A DNA stretch of 64,000 nucleotides from Candidatus Gastranaerophilales bacterium (lineage in GTDB: Bacteria > Cyanobacteriota > Vampirovibrionia > Gastranaerophilales > Gastranaerophilaceae): contig CALVEB010000006.1 in the NCBI GenBank assembly GCA_944326465.1, positions 1-64,000 of the forward strand. Reading direction: 5' to 3'. Under the pieces are notes generated by a model that saw only the letters and a list, made by a program, of their open reading frames with translations, had not been told where the DNA came from and did not search any database. Made by a program: the position numbers and the translations under genes. This document shows, piece after piece, positions 14,353 through 23,003 of the stretch. Position 1 is the stretch's first letter, and every line of letters begins with the position of its first letter.

Positions 14353-17220
14353 CTAAAATTTCAATTCAGGCTCTATAGATTTTGTAACATTGCGTTCAAA
14401 ATCCACTACCATTTTTTCTAACAATTCGTCTTTATCGTCCTCAGAAATTGTGTTGTCTTGTATAATTCTTATGAATGCACTTTTATCTGTAAGATATTTC
14501 GTTAATTTGTCTGTCATTTCCTTATCGCCGGAATTGAGAGCATTAATAACCTTTTGTTGAACAAGTTCAAAGTTTTTCTGATTTTCTATACCTGCATATT
14601 CGACCCCGCCTTCTAAAATATCCATCATCATAGGGTAAAATTCTGTATCATAAAAATCCCGTATCTTATTTGGAGAAAGCTCAGGCAAATATTGTTCATA
14701 TTTTTTCTCTATCTCATCTTTACGACTCAAAACTTTCTTTTCAAGATAATGATTTTTTATAAATCTTGCTGTATCAATAGGACTGCCTGCAAGCGCCTCA
14801 GGATCGCCGGTAATGTCATACAGAACATGATTAAGCGCTGCATTGTTTGCATTGGCAATCTGTGGTTCTGCTGTTTCAAAATCCCTATGAAGCATACGAT
14901 TTAGTGATTTTGTTATTTCTAAGGCAATTTTTTTATCCTTTGCACTGAGATTTAAAAACGCTGCCTTATATTTATCAATATGCACGGTACAGAACATTGA
15001 TAAAACTTCCTGATTTAAATATTCATGTTTTACAATGAGATCTAAAAATTTATTTTCAGCTTCATTTGCCCAGTATTTGGTTTCGTTTTTATGCATATAC
15101 TGCTGAAAACCATGTTTCAGCGAATACATTGAGGTCAAATCAATATTATAATTTTTATCCAGATCGTTTTGTTTTTTAACATGTTGAGCCGCTTCCCCTT
15201 TTATAGCGCTATCTGTAGGATTTTTTTCTTTCTTAGCAAGCCAATTGATATAATCCAGAATTAAATGTTCCATTAAAACCTTTTTAACAGTATTATCAGT
15301 TTTAGGATTATTATAGTATTTTATTGCGGCATTATAATTTTTTAAAAATTCTTTGTATTTCTCAGGCTCTTGCTGATTAAACTCAAGGAAATAACCAATC
15401 TGTTGAAGTTCTGAACGGTATACAGGATAAAACTCAAATCCGTTATTAATATGCGAAATTAGTGCTGTATCAAAATCTATTTTACAGAAATTATCCAATT
15501 CTTTTGCAGGAGATATTGCTGCTAATTTTTTCATTTCTGCATTTAATTTGTCGTGATTTTTCAAGACTTCCTGCTCCAGATTATGTGAGGATATATAACT
15601 TGTTGCATCACCGCGTTCAAACTTAAACACTTTAGGGTCACCTGTCAGTTCAAACAAAAGCTTATTTATAATAAAATCATTTGTTTTGGCTGTCAAAGTA
15701 TATGTACGGTTAAAAAGATCGTTTAATTCTTCCCGCCTGTCAAGCAATTTATTTTGTATTTCAATTAACCCTTTTTCATCAACATTTAAAAGCTTTTGCG
15801 GGTCAGGCATGCATAATGCAACCACTTCTTTTCTTGTCTGCTGGTCGGTTTTACGCATTAAAAAATCTATAAATGCCGTATTGAAACTATCCGGAAATAA
15901 TTTCATAGCATCGGTTTCAAATTTCTTAAACAACTTGTTCACGGTATTTTTTGAATTAATGTCAAACTGTTGTTCTTTTTGAGCAGAAGCCGTATTATTT
16001 AACTGAGGAGCAGAAGTTGGCGGAGCAAGTTTTTGCATTTCACGTTTTGCGTACTGCTTTTCACGTGCTTTATCCAATACTTTTGTTTTTAAATCTAAGG
16101 CTTTATTCAACAGAGTTTCCAGTTGTGTTTTGTCTTCATTGTAATATGCGGTTTCAAATTCTGTAATAGTATCTTGCAGGGCCTGTGAATATTTTGTCCT
16201 AAATTCGGGATCTTTATTCCAGAATTCAAGCATAATTTCTCTTTGCTGTTCAGAAAACAGTGGAAAATCGATGACGAAATCTTTATCCGCGTACTTTTCA
16301 GCAAATATATCAGACAGTTTTTCGCTAAACCCCATTTGTGCAGCGGCAATGGTCATAATTTGTCCTTGATATTTTGAAAATATTGAATTAGACAATTCTT
16401 TGCCGTCAAGCATCTTTTGTATCTGCTCGCTGCGTTCAAGTTCATTTAAGCCTGCCCACCATTTTGTCATAGCAGCAGAAAGTTTTGCTTTTGTTTCATC
16501 AGACACAGGAACGCCGGATTTTCTTACAGGCGGAATGTATTCTTTATCGTTTCTTGTTGCGAGAAATGAGTTATAGTAAGGTAATTTCGGGTATCGTATA
16601 CCAAGCGTGTAGATATTAGAATGAGAAAAGTATTTTTTATCTTTTACACCGAGTTCGTGCTTTATAGCCTCTGTTGCATCCTTGTCAAAATCATTGTTAA
16701 TTTCTTCTATTGTTTTTCCTTCAAGATATACTTTTTTCAAAAGATATGTTGTCAAATCTTTATTGTTTTTATCTTTGAAAATCGGTGTTTGTGCGGTTTG
16801 CGCATCCCATTTTAAGAGTAATAAAATACCGGTATTAGGTTTTGTATCTTTTAATTCTTTCAGATGAGAAAACAAAGGTTCGTCGGGATACATATCTTTT
16901 ATATCCTGAACATTATCGGCGAGTTTAAGATACTCAAAAGCCTGACGTTGCAACTGTGCGGGCGGCATGTGCTGTCTCTGGTCAAAATCTTCAAACAGAT
17001 ATTCTTTAACAGTAACCGGCATATTATCAATATTAAATTTTTGAGCATAGAAATCTTCGGGCGACCTGTTAATACGTGCTCCGAAATTTATATTGTAATT
17101 GTTGTACACAAACACCGGTAATTTTGCCTGCTGAGCAGCGGTTGTAGAATAATCTTTATTGTTAAATTGATTTTGCCTGTGAATATTAGAGCTTAAAAAG
17201 TTTATAGATTGAATCCGCAT
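14353..17220 (-). CDS. Very large protein of unknown function with internal duplication
   Basis: 955 residues from the ATG at 17220, chosen because GAGGGAACT lies just upstream; the frame stays open to 17385 but without a ribosome-binding site. The N-terminus is disordered-looking and Asn/Gln-rich, then NYNINFGARINRSPEDFY. Around residues 245-280 a segment PVSDETKAKLSAAMTKWWAGL resembles NUMOD3-like DNA-binding modules (weak). Two later regions share a pattern: LFELTGDPK...HNLEQEVL...SP (about 515-600) and LYDITGDPE...HYLEKKVL...LSP (about 793-880), so the C-terminal part arose by duplication. No signal peptide or membrane segment is seen. I do not recognise a function. Confidence 0.75.
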   Translation of the reverse strand: MRIQSINFLSSNIHRQNQFNNKDYSTTAAQQAKLPVFVYNNYNINFGARINRSPEDFYAQKFNIDNMPVTVKEYLFEDFDQRQHMPPAQLQRQAFEYLKLADNVQDIKDMYPDEPLFSHLKELKDTKPNTGILLLLKWDAQTAQTPIFKDKNNKDLTTYLLKKVYLEGKTIEEINNDFDKDATEAIKHELGVKDKKYFSHSNIYTLGIRYPKLPYYNSFLATRNDKEYIPPVRKSGVPVSDETKAKLSAAMTKWWAGLNELERSEQIQKMLDGKELSNSIFSKYQGQIMTIAAAQMGFSEKLSDIFAEKYADKDFVIDFPLFSEQQREIMLEFWNKDPEFRTKYSQALQDTITEFETAYYNEDKTQLETLLNKALDLKTKVLDKAREKQYAKREMQKLAPPTSAPQLNNTASAQKEQQFDINSKNTVNKLFKKFETDAMKLFPDSFNTAFIDFLMRKTDQQTRKEVVALCMPDPQKLLNVDEKGLIEIQNKLLDRREELNDLFNRTYTLTAKTNDFIINKLLFELTGDPKVFKFERGDATSYISSHNLEQEVLKNHDKLNAEMKKLAAISPAKELDNFCKIDFDTALISHINNGFEFYPVYRSELQQIGYFLEFNQQEPEKYKEFLKNYNAAIKYYNNPKTDNTVKKVLMEHLILDYINWLAKKEKNPTDSAIKGEAAQHVKKQNDLDKNYNIDLTSMYSLKHGFQQYMHKNETKYWANEAENKFLDLIVKHEYLNQEVLSMFCTVHIDKYKAAFLNLSAKDKKIALEITKSLNRMLHRDFETAEPQIANANNAALNHVLYDITGDPEALAGSPIDTARFIKNHYLEKKVLSRKDEIEKKYEQYLPELSPNKIRDFYDTEFYPMMMDILEGGVEYAGIENQKNFELVQQKVINALNSGDKEMTDKLTKYLTDKSAFIRIIQDNTISEDDKDELLEKMVVDFERNVTKSIEPELKF

Positions 17221-17472
17221 AGTTCCCTCATGAGAATTGTTAATGTAGTCATATAACACGTAAAAAAAATATTGTTTGCTATTCCGAAAACAGATTGTTA
17301 TAATTTGTAATAAAGCGTTACTAAGGGAATGAGGGAATGAGTAAATGTAGGGTGCAATTTTTGCACCAGTTATTTTCAGGGGCACTAGGGCACTATGGGG
17401 CTAAGGCACTAAGTAGTAAATGTAGTGTGCAATTTATTGCCCCAAATTATTTTTTTAGAAGGGAATAAGGGA
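17221..17472. other. Gene-free stretch with short degenerate repeats
   Basis: Between the large protein and the repeat-derived ORF. It contains GTAAATGTAG twice (about 17341 and 17415), each followed by a TGCAATTT tract. The first copy is followed by a hairpin GGTGCAA TTT TTGCACC; the second has decayed. It also holds repeated GGCACTA units (about 17381-17410) and GGAATAAGGGATTAAGG runs. No coding signal is seen. Confidence 0.5.
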
Positions 17473-17853
17473 TTAAGGAAATAGCGGATTTGCGGACGGA
17501 TGACGCGAACGAAGTGAGCAAATCCGGATAGCGAACGGAACGAGCCGACTGGAGCAACGCTCCTTAGGCGAGTCTCCGTGAGCGTGGAGCAAATCCAAGA
17601 CAGGTGATTGAGTGATTAAGTGGTTACAGGAATTAGTGCCTGTGCTTTTGTGACGATTAACGTCTTTTTCAATAGGCTGGATTGCTTCGACTAGGTGGTC
17701 TTGGATTTGTACATCTTTAGCGGTACCCCGAGTATTAAAGTGGACTTCGTCCACCCTGCCTCCGTGACGATTAACGTCTGGTTGTATAAGAGCAGACCTG
17801 TCTGACTTCGTCCTCACCGCATCCTGTTGTTCTAATTCCATTTTTTTATACAT
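17473..17853 (-). pseudogene. Repeat-derived ORF with a strong promoter
   Basis: 126 residues. The first 17 residues (MYKKMELEQQDAVRTKS) are preceded by an AGAGGAG ribosome-binding site and a near-perfect promoter. The rest is translated repeat DNA: a segment with GGACGAAGTCC-type hairpins (about 17700-17790), then the 123-bp element at 17482-17604, read as SPVLDLLHAHGDSP and on to a stop. No domain is recognisable. The same element sits in frame inside the ORFs at 43823 and 44859, where one encodes a prepilin. This may be the remains of a similar gene whose body was lost, or a small real peptide gene. Confidence 0.45.
17482..17604 (-). repeat. Palindromic element, copy 1 of 3
   Basis: A 123-bp element whose ends are short inverted repeats (GGATTTGC / GCAAATCC). 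Inside is the palindrome GGAGCGTTGCTCC. On the minus strand it is nearly identical to copies at 43994-44108 and 45114-45228, except that this copy carries an 8-bp longer variant near one end. It is GC-richer than its surroundings. There is no transposase, so it is a MITE- or RPE-like passive repeat. Confidence 0.85.
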
Positions 17854-17878
17854 AATTTTCTCCTCTTTATTGACAGTA

Positions 17879-17907
17879 ATTATAAACTACTATTAAGTAT
17901 TTGTCAA
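17879..17907 (-). promoter_or_regulatory. Consensus sigma-70 promoter
   Basis: On the minus strand TTGACA (17902-17907) and TATAAT (17879-17884) have exactly 17 bp between them. It reads into the repeat-derived ORF ending at 17473. Confidence 0.85.
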
Positions 17908-17961
17908 TACGTGTAATTGTGATGTTATTTAACTCAAAATAACAATATAGGAATTTTAAAT

Positions 17962-18288
17962 ATGAATAATATAAAAAAGAATTTTGGTAAAAGGGTTAAA
18001 TATTTTAGAGAACAAAACAATCTCACGCAGGAACAATTGGCTGAAAAACTGGAGATGAACTGTCGTTCACTCTCGTTTATCGAGTGCGGAACAAACTTTG
18101 TTTCTGCTGATACGCTGGAAAATCTTTGTAAAATTCTAAAGGTTAACCCCAAGCAGCTTTTTGATTTTGATTATTCTATGCTCACTCCAATAGATATAGA
18201 AAAGGCAATTTACGACTTGATAAATACCAATAAAGATAAATTAAACGAAATTTATAAGATAATTTACTTATATCTAAATGTAATCTAA
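17962..18288 (+). CDS. XRE-family transcriptional regulator
   Basis: 108 residues. The helix-turn-helix is FGKRVKYFREQNNLTQEQLAEKLEMN plus a recognition helix with SLSFIECGTNFVSADTLENL (about residues 9-55). It is followed by LKVNPKQLFDFD, a junction also present in the other XRE protein of this window (48653-49300). The C-terminal 45 residues are helical and probably dimerise. The target is unknown. It stands alone, divergent from the repeat-derived ORF, whose promoter it could control. Confidence 0.85.
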   Translation: MNNIKKNFGKRVKYFREQNNLTQEQLAEKLEMNCRSLSFIECGTNFVSADTLENLCKILKVNPKQLFDFDYSMLTPIDIEKAIYDLINTNKDKLNEIYKIIYLYLNVI

Positions 18289-18304
18289 TACTACTGCAGA
18301 CAAA

Positions 18305-19036
18305 CTACAAATAATTTGCCAGAATATTTTTTACATAATTTTGTGTTTCTGAGTATGGCGGAACACCGTCGTATCGGTCAACAGCATTAGGCCCAGCATT
18401 GTATGCCGCCAGTGCTAATATTACATTCCCGTTATATTTATCAAGCATTGATTTTAAATATCTGACACCGCCATCTATGTTCTGCACGGCATTATAAGGG
18501 TCTTTTACACCCAGATGCTTTGCAGTTTGCGGCATTAACTGCATTAATCCCATTGCTCCTGCTTTTGATTTCGCTTTTGGGTTAAATCCTGATTCTTGTT
18601 TTATTACGGCTTTAATTAAATTTTCGTCTACACCGTGCTTTTCTGAAATTTGTGAGATTATATCAAGAATTTGGCTTTTTGAAGCAGGTTGTTGAATTTG
18701 CGTTGACACAGAAGGGTTTACGGCTTGTTGAATCGCCTGTGTGACAGCGTCCGTTGAATCCGGTTTGGCAAGCTGCGCATTTACATTTAAACTTTTTGGA
18801 TTTAACAGTAAAGAACCGAAGTTTACATTTGTAGAAGATTGTAAAACTTTTTCAAACGATTTTACGTTAGGATTAGCATTAGGATAAATAGCATCAAGCG
18901 GGTTTTGCGGGTTTATATTTGCCCTGTTTGCTTGCGGATAGGATGCAATTATTTTTTGGTTTAACTGCATTGCGCGCTGCATGGCGCTGGCTTCTCCGCC
19001 TGAGGATAATAAATTTCTGATAAAACTTGAAAACAT
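18305..19036 (-). CDS. Lytic transglycosylase (SLT domain)
   Basis: 243 residues. The C-terminal SLT domain (about 125-243) cleaves the MurNAc-GlcNAc bond of peptidoglycan. The catalytic Glu is in [19 protein letters not shown], followed by [16 protein letters not shown] and [19 protein letters not shown], all signature blocks. The N-terminal 115 residues are low-complexity (Asn, Gln, Ser-rich) with VNFGSLL. No classical signal peptide is seen, so export may use another route. Single gene; the XRE gene converges on it. Confidence 0.9.
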   Translation of the reverse strand: MFSSFIRNLLSSGGEASAMQRAMQLNQKIIASYPQANRANINPQNPLDAIYPNANPNVKSFEKVLQSSTNVNFGSLLLNPKSLNVNAQLAKPDSTDAVTQAIQQAVNPSVSTQIQQPASKSQILDIISQISEKHGVDENLIKAVIKQESGFNPKAKSKAGAMGLMQLMPQTAKHLGVKDPYNAVQNIDGGVRYLKSMLDKYNGNVILALAAYNAGPNAVDRYDGVPPYSETQNYVKNILANYL

Positions 19037-19129
19037 ACTACCTACCCTTGTCTAATAGTATTTTATATTTATTAGACTGATTTGTTATCCTCTATTTATA
19101 TTAATGATTGTTTTCAATTTGTCAAAAAC

Positions 19130-19645
19130 TTATTGATCACTTTCGTGATGGTCATTGTCTTTCATCAGTTTTTCAAAATCAGACGGCTTGATACTTTGAA
19201 CGAATTTTTTAAACTCCTGCGCTTCTTCTTCGTCTTTGGCTGTATCGGTTGAAACTGAGCCGTTTGAGATTACATTAGCAGTCACAAAAATCGGAGCATC
19301 AACACGGATAGCAATGGCAATAGCATCAGACGGACGCGAATCTATTTCTATGACATTATTTTCTTTATCAGTTAAAAACAGTGTTGCGTAGTAAGTATCT
19401 TTTTCTACATCGTTAATTTCAACTCTGTCAAGAGTGTAACCTACTTTTTCAATAATATTGATTATTAAATCGTGTGTCATAGGTCTTGATACAGTTAAAT
19501 TTTCTATTTTACGAATTATAGAACTGGCTTCAGCAGACCCAATCCATATAGGTAAAGCTTTTCTGTTTTCTTTGTCGTGCAAAACGACTATTGGAGAGCC
19601 TGTTCTTGTATCAAGGGCAATACCCATTACTTTCATTTCAATCAT
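19130..19645 (-). CDS. Bifunctional nuclease (BFN/DUF151) domain protein
   Basis: 171 residues from the ATG at 19645, preceded by GAAAGG. The open frame runs on to 19753 but would cover the end of thiG. MIEMKVMGIALDTRTGSPIVVL, ALPIWIGSAEASSI and EIDSRPSDAIAIAIRVDAPIFV form the BFN domain described in plant and bacterial proteins with DNase/RNase activity. The C-terminus (about 130-171) is acidic. It lies 31 bp after thiG in the same direction, so it may be co-transcribed. The cellular role is not known. Confidence 0.85.
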   Translation of the reverse strand: MIEMKVMGIALDTRTGSPIVVLHDKENRKALPIWIGSAEASSIIRKIENLTVSRPMTHDLIINIIEKVGYTLDRVEINDVEKDTYYATLFLTDKENNVIEIDSRPSDAIAIAIRVDAPIFVTANVISNGSVSTDTAKDEEEAQEFKKFVQSIKPSDFEKLMKDNDHHESDQ

Positions 19646-19676
19646 AATAATAAACCTTTCAATTATACAGGAATAT

Positions 19677-20450
19677 TTAACTTTTTCCGACGACCCCTGC
19701 AAGCGGAGAAGATGCACTTGCAATTTCTTTTTTAGGCATTCTGCCGGCTTCATAAGCAGCGCGTCCAGCCATAACGCCGTATTTAAAAGCTTCTGCCATT
19801 TTTACAGGGTCTTGAGCTTTTGCAATAGCAGTATTTATGAGACAGAAATCAGCTCCCTGTTCCATAACAAGAGCTGCATCAGACGGAACACCGATTCCGG
19901 CGTCACATACAACCGGTATATTCGCTTGTTCAATGATGATTTTAATATTTTCTAACGTTTTTACGCCCTGTCCTGAACCGATTGGAGAGGCCAAAGGCAT
20001 GATTGTAGCACAGCCGATTTCTTCTAAACGTTTAGCGAGAATTGGATCAGCATTTATATAAGGTAATACGACGAATCCGTCATCGATAAGGATTTTAGCA
20101 GCTTCCAGAGTTGCAATAGGATCCGGCATAAGATATTTAGGGTCAGGAATGACTTCCAGTTTAATCCAGTTGTTAATTCCCATAGCGCGAGAAAGTCTTG
20201 CGACGCGTACAGCTTCATCAACAGTGGCACAACCGGCAGTATTAGGAAGGATCCAGTATTTATTTGTATCAATATAATCCATTAATCCGACATGCCCCGG
20301 AGCATTCATATCAACACGTCTTATTGCTACAGTTACTACTTCAGCGCCGGAAGCGGCATGTGCCTGACGCATGGTTTCAAAATCGTCAAATTTACCTGTA
20401 CCAACCCATAGACGGGAATTAAATTCTTTATCAGCAACTCTAATAGTCAT
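19677..20450 (-). CDS. thiG: Thiazole synthase ThiG
   Basis: 257 residues, normal length. ThiG condenses deoxyxylulose-5-phosphate, dehydroglycine and ThiS-thiocarboxylate into the thiazole of thiamine. The N-terminus [19 protein letters not shown], the central [19 protein letters not shown], the [12 protein letters not shown] phosphate-binding loop and [22 protein letters not shown] are all conserved. The active-site Lys is in [15 protein letters not shown]. An AAAGGAGA ribosome-binding site precedes the ATG. No thiS, thiH/thiO, thiE or TPP riboswitch is seen next to it, so the pathway is scattered. Confidence 0.96.
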   Translation of the reverse strand: MTIRVADKEFNSRLWVGTGKFDDFETMRQAHAASGAEVVTVAIRRVDMNAPGHVGLMDYIDTNKYWILPNTAGCATVDEAVRVARLSRAMGINNWIKLEVIPDPKYLMPDPIATLEAAKILIDDGFVVLPYINADPILAKRLEEIGCATIMPLASPIGSGQGVKTLENIKIIIEQANIPVVCDAGIGVPSDAALVMEQGADFCLINTAIAKAQDPVKMAEAFKYGVMAGRAAYEAGRMPKKEIASASSPLAGVVGKS

Positions 20451-20580
20451 AATAATCTCCTTTATTGTAATAATATTATAAATCTAAAATATTTTTTTTA
20501 AACCACTTTTCAAAAAAAATATTTATGTTATATTAAAATATATGCAGGGCATCCCTGTAGATTGACAAAACAATAAAAAA

Positions 20581-20669
20581 GGAGAAGTGGCCGAGTGGCT
20601 TAAGGCGGCACCCTGCTAAGGTGTTGTATGGAGCTATCTGTACCGTGGGTTCAAATCCCACCTTCTCCG
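20581..20669 (+). tRNA. tRNA-Ser (anticodon GCT)
   Basis: 89 nt with a long variable arm. The acceptor stem is GGAGAAG/CTTCTCC with discriminator G. The D-arm is GCCGAGTGGCTTAAGGC. The anticodon loop CTGCTAA gives GCT. The T-arm holds GGTTCAAATCC. CCA is not encoded. The long class II variable arm supports serine. Confidence 0.95.
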
Positions 20670-20675
20670 ATTTTT

Positions 20676-20703
20676 AAAAGGCTTTCAAGCCTTTTATTTT
20701 TTT
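20676..20703 (+). terminator. Terminator of tRNA-Ser
   Basis: AAAAGGCTT / AAGCCTTTT with a 2-base loop, followed by ATTTTTTT. It is strong and starts 6 bp after the tRNA. Confidence 0.88.
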
Positions 20704-21197
20704 AGATGTCGACTTATATTTGTGTACTTTTGTATTAAACCAGACATTTCAATCCTGTACGGTTAAAATGATTTTACCCCGTAAAGCGGCTTTGTGTTTA
20801 GGTTTCAACCTGCCGGAAGAGTCCGAAAATAATCAAACCAAATTACTTGAAAAGTCCACGAAATGTCCGTTGAAGTCCACCCTCTCGACTTGTGGTTGTA
20901 ACCCTTATGTGGCGAAAGTTTAGGACATATTTGAATTTGTACGAATGGTTTGATTATTTTCGGCAAGGACATTTGAAATTTGTCTTGGATTATTCGGGGT
21001 GCAGGCACTCTGCCGAACAAAAGTTGACTAAATGTCAAGTTTTGTGAGAGGTAAACGTCCGACCTGCACCTTACGGGTTACGCTCCGCTTCACCCTACCG
21101 AAAATCCGCTAGCCGGAACTTTTTTTCTTAAGGTCGGAAAATTTTTCATCAAGTTTGTAAAAATCTTTATGTATAATTTTTATGATAGTATAGATAT
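20704..21197. other. Noncoding stretch holding an inverted-repeat element
   Basis: About 490 bp with no convincing gene. It contains an 18-bp perfect inverted repeat (20823-20840 and 20946-20963) around about 105 bp, smaller pairs such as AAATGTCC / GGACATTT, and a GC-richer tail (about 21050-21115) with CGACCTGCACC and ACGGGTTACGCTCCGCTTCACCC-type sequence resembling other palindromic repeats in the window. Confidence 0.55.
20823..20963. repeat. Element bounded by an 18-bp inverted repeat
   Basis: CCGAAAATAATCAAACCA (20823-20840) and its exact reverse complement (20946-20963). The inner part of the arm, CGAAAATAATCAAAC, recurs at 22918-22932 after the HxlR gene. It could be a MITE-like insertion or a structured RNA; no ORF fills it. 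Confidence 0.7.
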
Positions 21198-21587
21198 ATG
21201 GAAAAAATTTATAATTTATTAAATAAATACGTACAATCAATTAATGAATGCAATTTGGAACTTGCAAGAGAAATATGGGATAGCGAAGATTCAATTTCAT
21301 TTATTCATCCGCTGGGCTATGAACATTCTTTTGAAGAAATTAAAGAACATTTTTATCTTGGTATAATGGGAAATTTGTTTTCAAAGAGAGATTTAAAGAT
21401 AAAAAATGTTTCGGCAAAATTTTATGACAAAGCTGCTTTCTTAGAATTTAGCTGGGATTTTTATGCCGTACAAAAAGAAAACGGGGAGCAAATCCATACT
21501 CTGGGGCGTGAAACACAGTTTCTCGTTTTGCGCAACAATGAGTGGAAAATTAGCAATATCCATTACTCGCAAGCATTGAACTCATAA
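21198..21587 (+). CDS. SnoaL/NTF2-like protein
   Basis: 129 residues with the alpha-plus-beta cone pattern of SnoaL-like (DUF4440) proteins: MEKIYNLLNKYVQSINECNL, then DSISFIHPLGYEHSFEEIKEHF, then FLEFSWDFYAV, then TQFLVLRNNEWKISNIHYS. Members bind or convert small ligands; there is no catalytic pattern that tells which. No ribosome-binding site is seen, but TAGTAT (21186-21191) lies 6 nt before the ATG, so it may be leaderless. Single gene between the noncoding element and the convergent MBL gene. Confidence 0.78.
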   Translation: MEKIYNLLNKYVQSINECNLELAREIWDSEDSISFIHPLGYEHSFEEIKEHFYLGIMGNLFSKRDLKIKNVSAKFYDKAAFLEFSWDFYAVQKENGEQIHTLGRETQFLVLRNNEWKISNIHYSQALNS

Positions 21588-21620
21588 ATCGGATTTTTAA
21601 ATAATACTCAGTATAAAAAT

Positions 21621-22412
21621 TTAATTATTTCTTGTAAAATCAATCACCTCTCCATCCTCAGGAATTAATAAATTATCAATATTGTTTTTATTTTTAAATT
21701 CTTTTAAATCATTTCTTGTAACCGAAAGATGGCTTACTGTATCCATGTGGCTTGCAATTACTTTTGCATTAGGAGCATTTTGCAAAACTTCTTTTACATC
21801 ATCAATATTCATAATTAGCCTTTCACCGTTTAAAACCGTTGCAGCACAAGCATTTATAACTATTACATCAGGATGGTATTTTGTAAGAGCCTCAATTACT
21901 TCTTTACACCAAATAGTATCGCCTGCTATATACAAGGTCTTTTCATCATTTGATTTAAAAACAACGCCCATCGCATCATAAGGCAAGCCGATAGAATCAC
22001 ATAACGGTTTAATTATTTCTCTTTTGCCATGCTGGGTGCCTGTCTTGTATAGAGTTATTCCATTATATTCCGTTCCGGATTCTTGTATAATTTCAACATT
22101 TGTAAATCCTTTTGAGATAACGTAATCTTTATCAACAGAAGATTGTACAAAAACTTTTATATTTTTATCCAGAGCTTTTTCAGCGAATTCATCCCAGTGG
22201 TCAGGATGAATATGAGTAATAATAACTGCATTAACATCAACAATTTTTTCAATTTCAAATGGCAGCTCCGCTCTTGGCTGACGAATTTCGGAATTTATCG
22301 CTGTATCAAACCCCGGCATATAATCTTTAGGCATAAGCCAAGGGTCTATTAAAAATTTTGTATTATTATATTCTACTATAATCGTTGCATTTCTTACTTG
22401 TGTAATTTTCAT
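21621..22412 (-). CDS. Metallo-beta-lactamase-fold hydrolase (UlaG-like)
   Basis: 263 residues. The metal site is ITHIHPDHWDEF (HxHxDH), with TGTQHGK and YIAGDTIWC giving further ligands and IASHMDTVSH near the end. The layout matches the UlaG/L-ascorbate-6-phosphate-lactonase-like branch, though the substrate is not certain. The ribosome-binding site AAGGAGG is excellent. It is divergent from an HxlR regulator (22519) that probably controls it. Confidence 0.88.
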   Translation of the reverse strand: MKITQVRNATIIVEYNNTKFLIDPWLMPKDYMPGFDTAINSEIRQPRAELPFEIEKIVDVNAVIITHIHPDHWDEFAEKALDKNIKVFVQSSVDKDYVISKGFTNVEIIQESGTEYNGITLYKTGTQHGKREIIKPLCDSIGLPYDAMGVVFKSNDEKTLYIAGDTIWCKEVIEALTKYHPDVIVINACAATVLNGERLIMNIDDVKEVLQNAPNAKVIASHMDTVSHLSVTRNDLKEFKNKNNIDNLLIPEDGEVIDFTRNN

Positions 22413-22489
22413 TTAGATACCTCCTTGTAATAAAACAATTTTATATAGTTATTATCATTTTGACAAGAATGCACTTTTTTGTATAATAC

Positions 22490-22503
22490 TTACTAAAAAG
22501 TAA
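22490..22503. promoter_or_regulatory. HxlR-type operator
   Basis: Palindrome TTACT AAAA AGTAA between the divergent MBL and HxlR genes, directly after a TATAAT box (22482-22487, plus) and just before the HxlR start. HxlR-family operators of the YodB/HypR type are TACT...AGTA palindromes, so this is likely where the neighbouring regulator binds and represses itself. Confidence 0.6.
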
Positions 22504-22518
22504 ATAAGGATTTTATAT

Positions 22519-22878
22519 ATGATAAAACGAAGAAAAGATGAATATCAGTGCCCGTTAGAAGTAACCATGGAGATAATCGGCGGGAAGTATAAAGGGGTTA
22601 TAATCGGGCATCTTATAAATAAAACATTGAGGTATAACGAACTTCAAAAGCTGATTTCGCATGCAACTCCCAAAATGCTCATTCAACAGTTAAAAGAACT
22701 TGAAGCAGACGGAATAATAGAGCGAAAACTTTATCCTGTAGTACCGCCTAAAACAGAATATTCTCTCACCCAAAGAGGAGAAACGCTGATTCCTGCGATT
22801 ATTGAATTAAACAAATGGGGTATGAGTTATTTAAAAGAAGAAAATATTCCGTGTTTATATAAAGGGAATATAGATTAA
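22519..22878 (+). CDS. HxlR-family winged-helix regulator
   Basis: 119 residues. CPLEVTMEIIGGKYKGVIIGHL is the typical N-terminus (Cys followed by a helix with GGKWK-like sequence). LRYNELQKLISHATPKMLIQQLKELEADGIIERKLYPVVPPKTEYSLTQRG is the winged helix (read in two blocks). The single conserved Cys near residue 11 is the redox/electrophile sensor in several relatives. It lies divergent from the MBL hydrolase with a palindrome between them. Confidence 0.9.
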   Translation: MIKRRKDEYQCPLEVTMEIIGGKYKGVIIGHLINKTLRYNELQKLISHATPKMLIQQLKELEADGIIERKLYPVVPPKTEYSLTQRGETLIPAIIELNKWGMSYLKEENIPCLYKGNID

Positions 22879-23003
22879 ATATTTTGTGATTTATTTTAAT
22901 TTATAAGTACAATTTGTCGAAAATAATCAAACTATGTGGAACAAGAGATCAAACTATGTGTTCTTTTACATTTTAAATGCTCACAAAATTAAAAGGTTAT
23001 CCC
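22879..23003. other. Short gene-free stretch with repeat remnants
   Basis: Contains CGAAAATAATCAAAC (22918-22932), the arm of the inverted-repeat element at 20823, and a direct repeat ATCAAACTATGTG (about 22926 and 22947). Nothing coding is seen. Confidence 0.5.

Noticed and set aside
20451-20580. TPP riboswitch upstream of thiG
   Set aside because: The leader is short, AT-rich and shows no THI-box core.
20704-21050. Small ORFs in the noncoding stretch after tRNA-Ser (for example 20720-20923)
   Set aside because: No ribosome-binding sites, no domain, and they cross the inverted-repeat arms.
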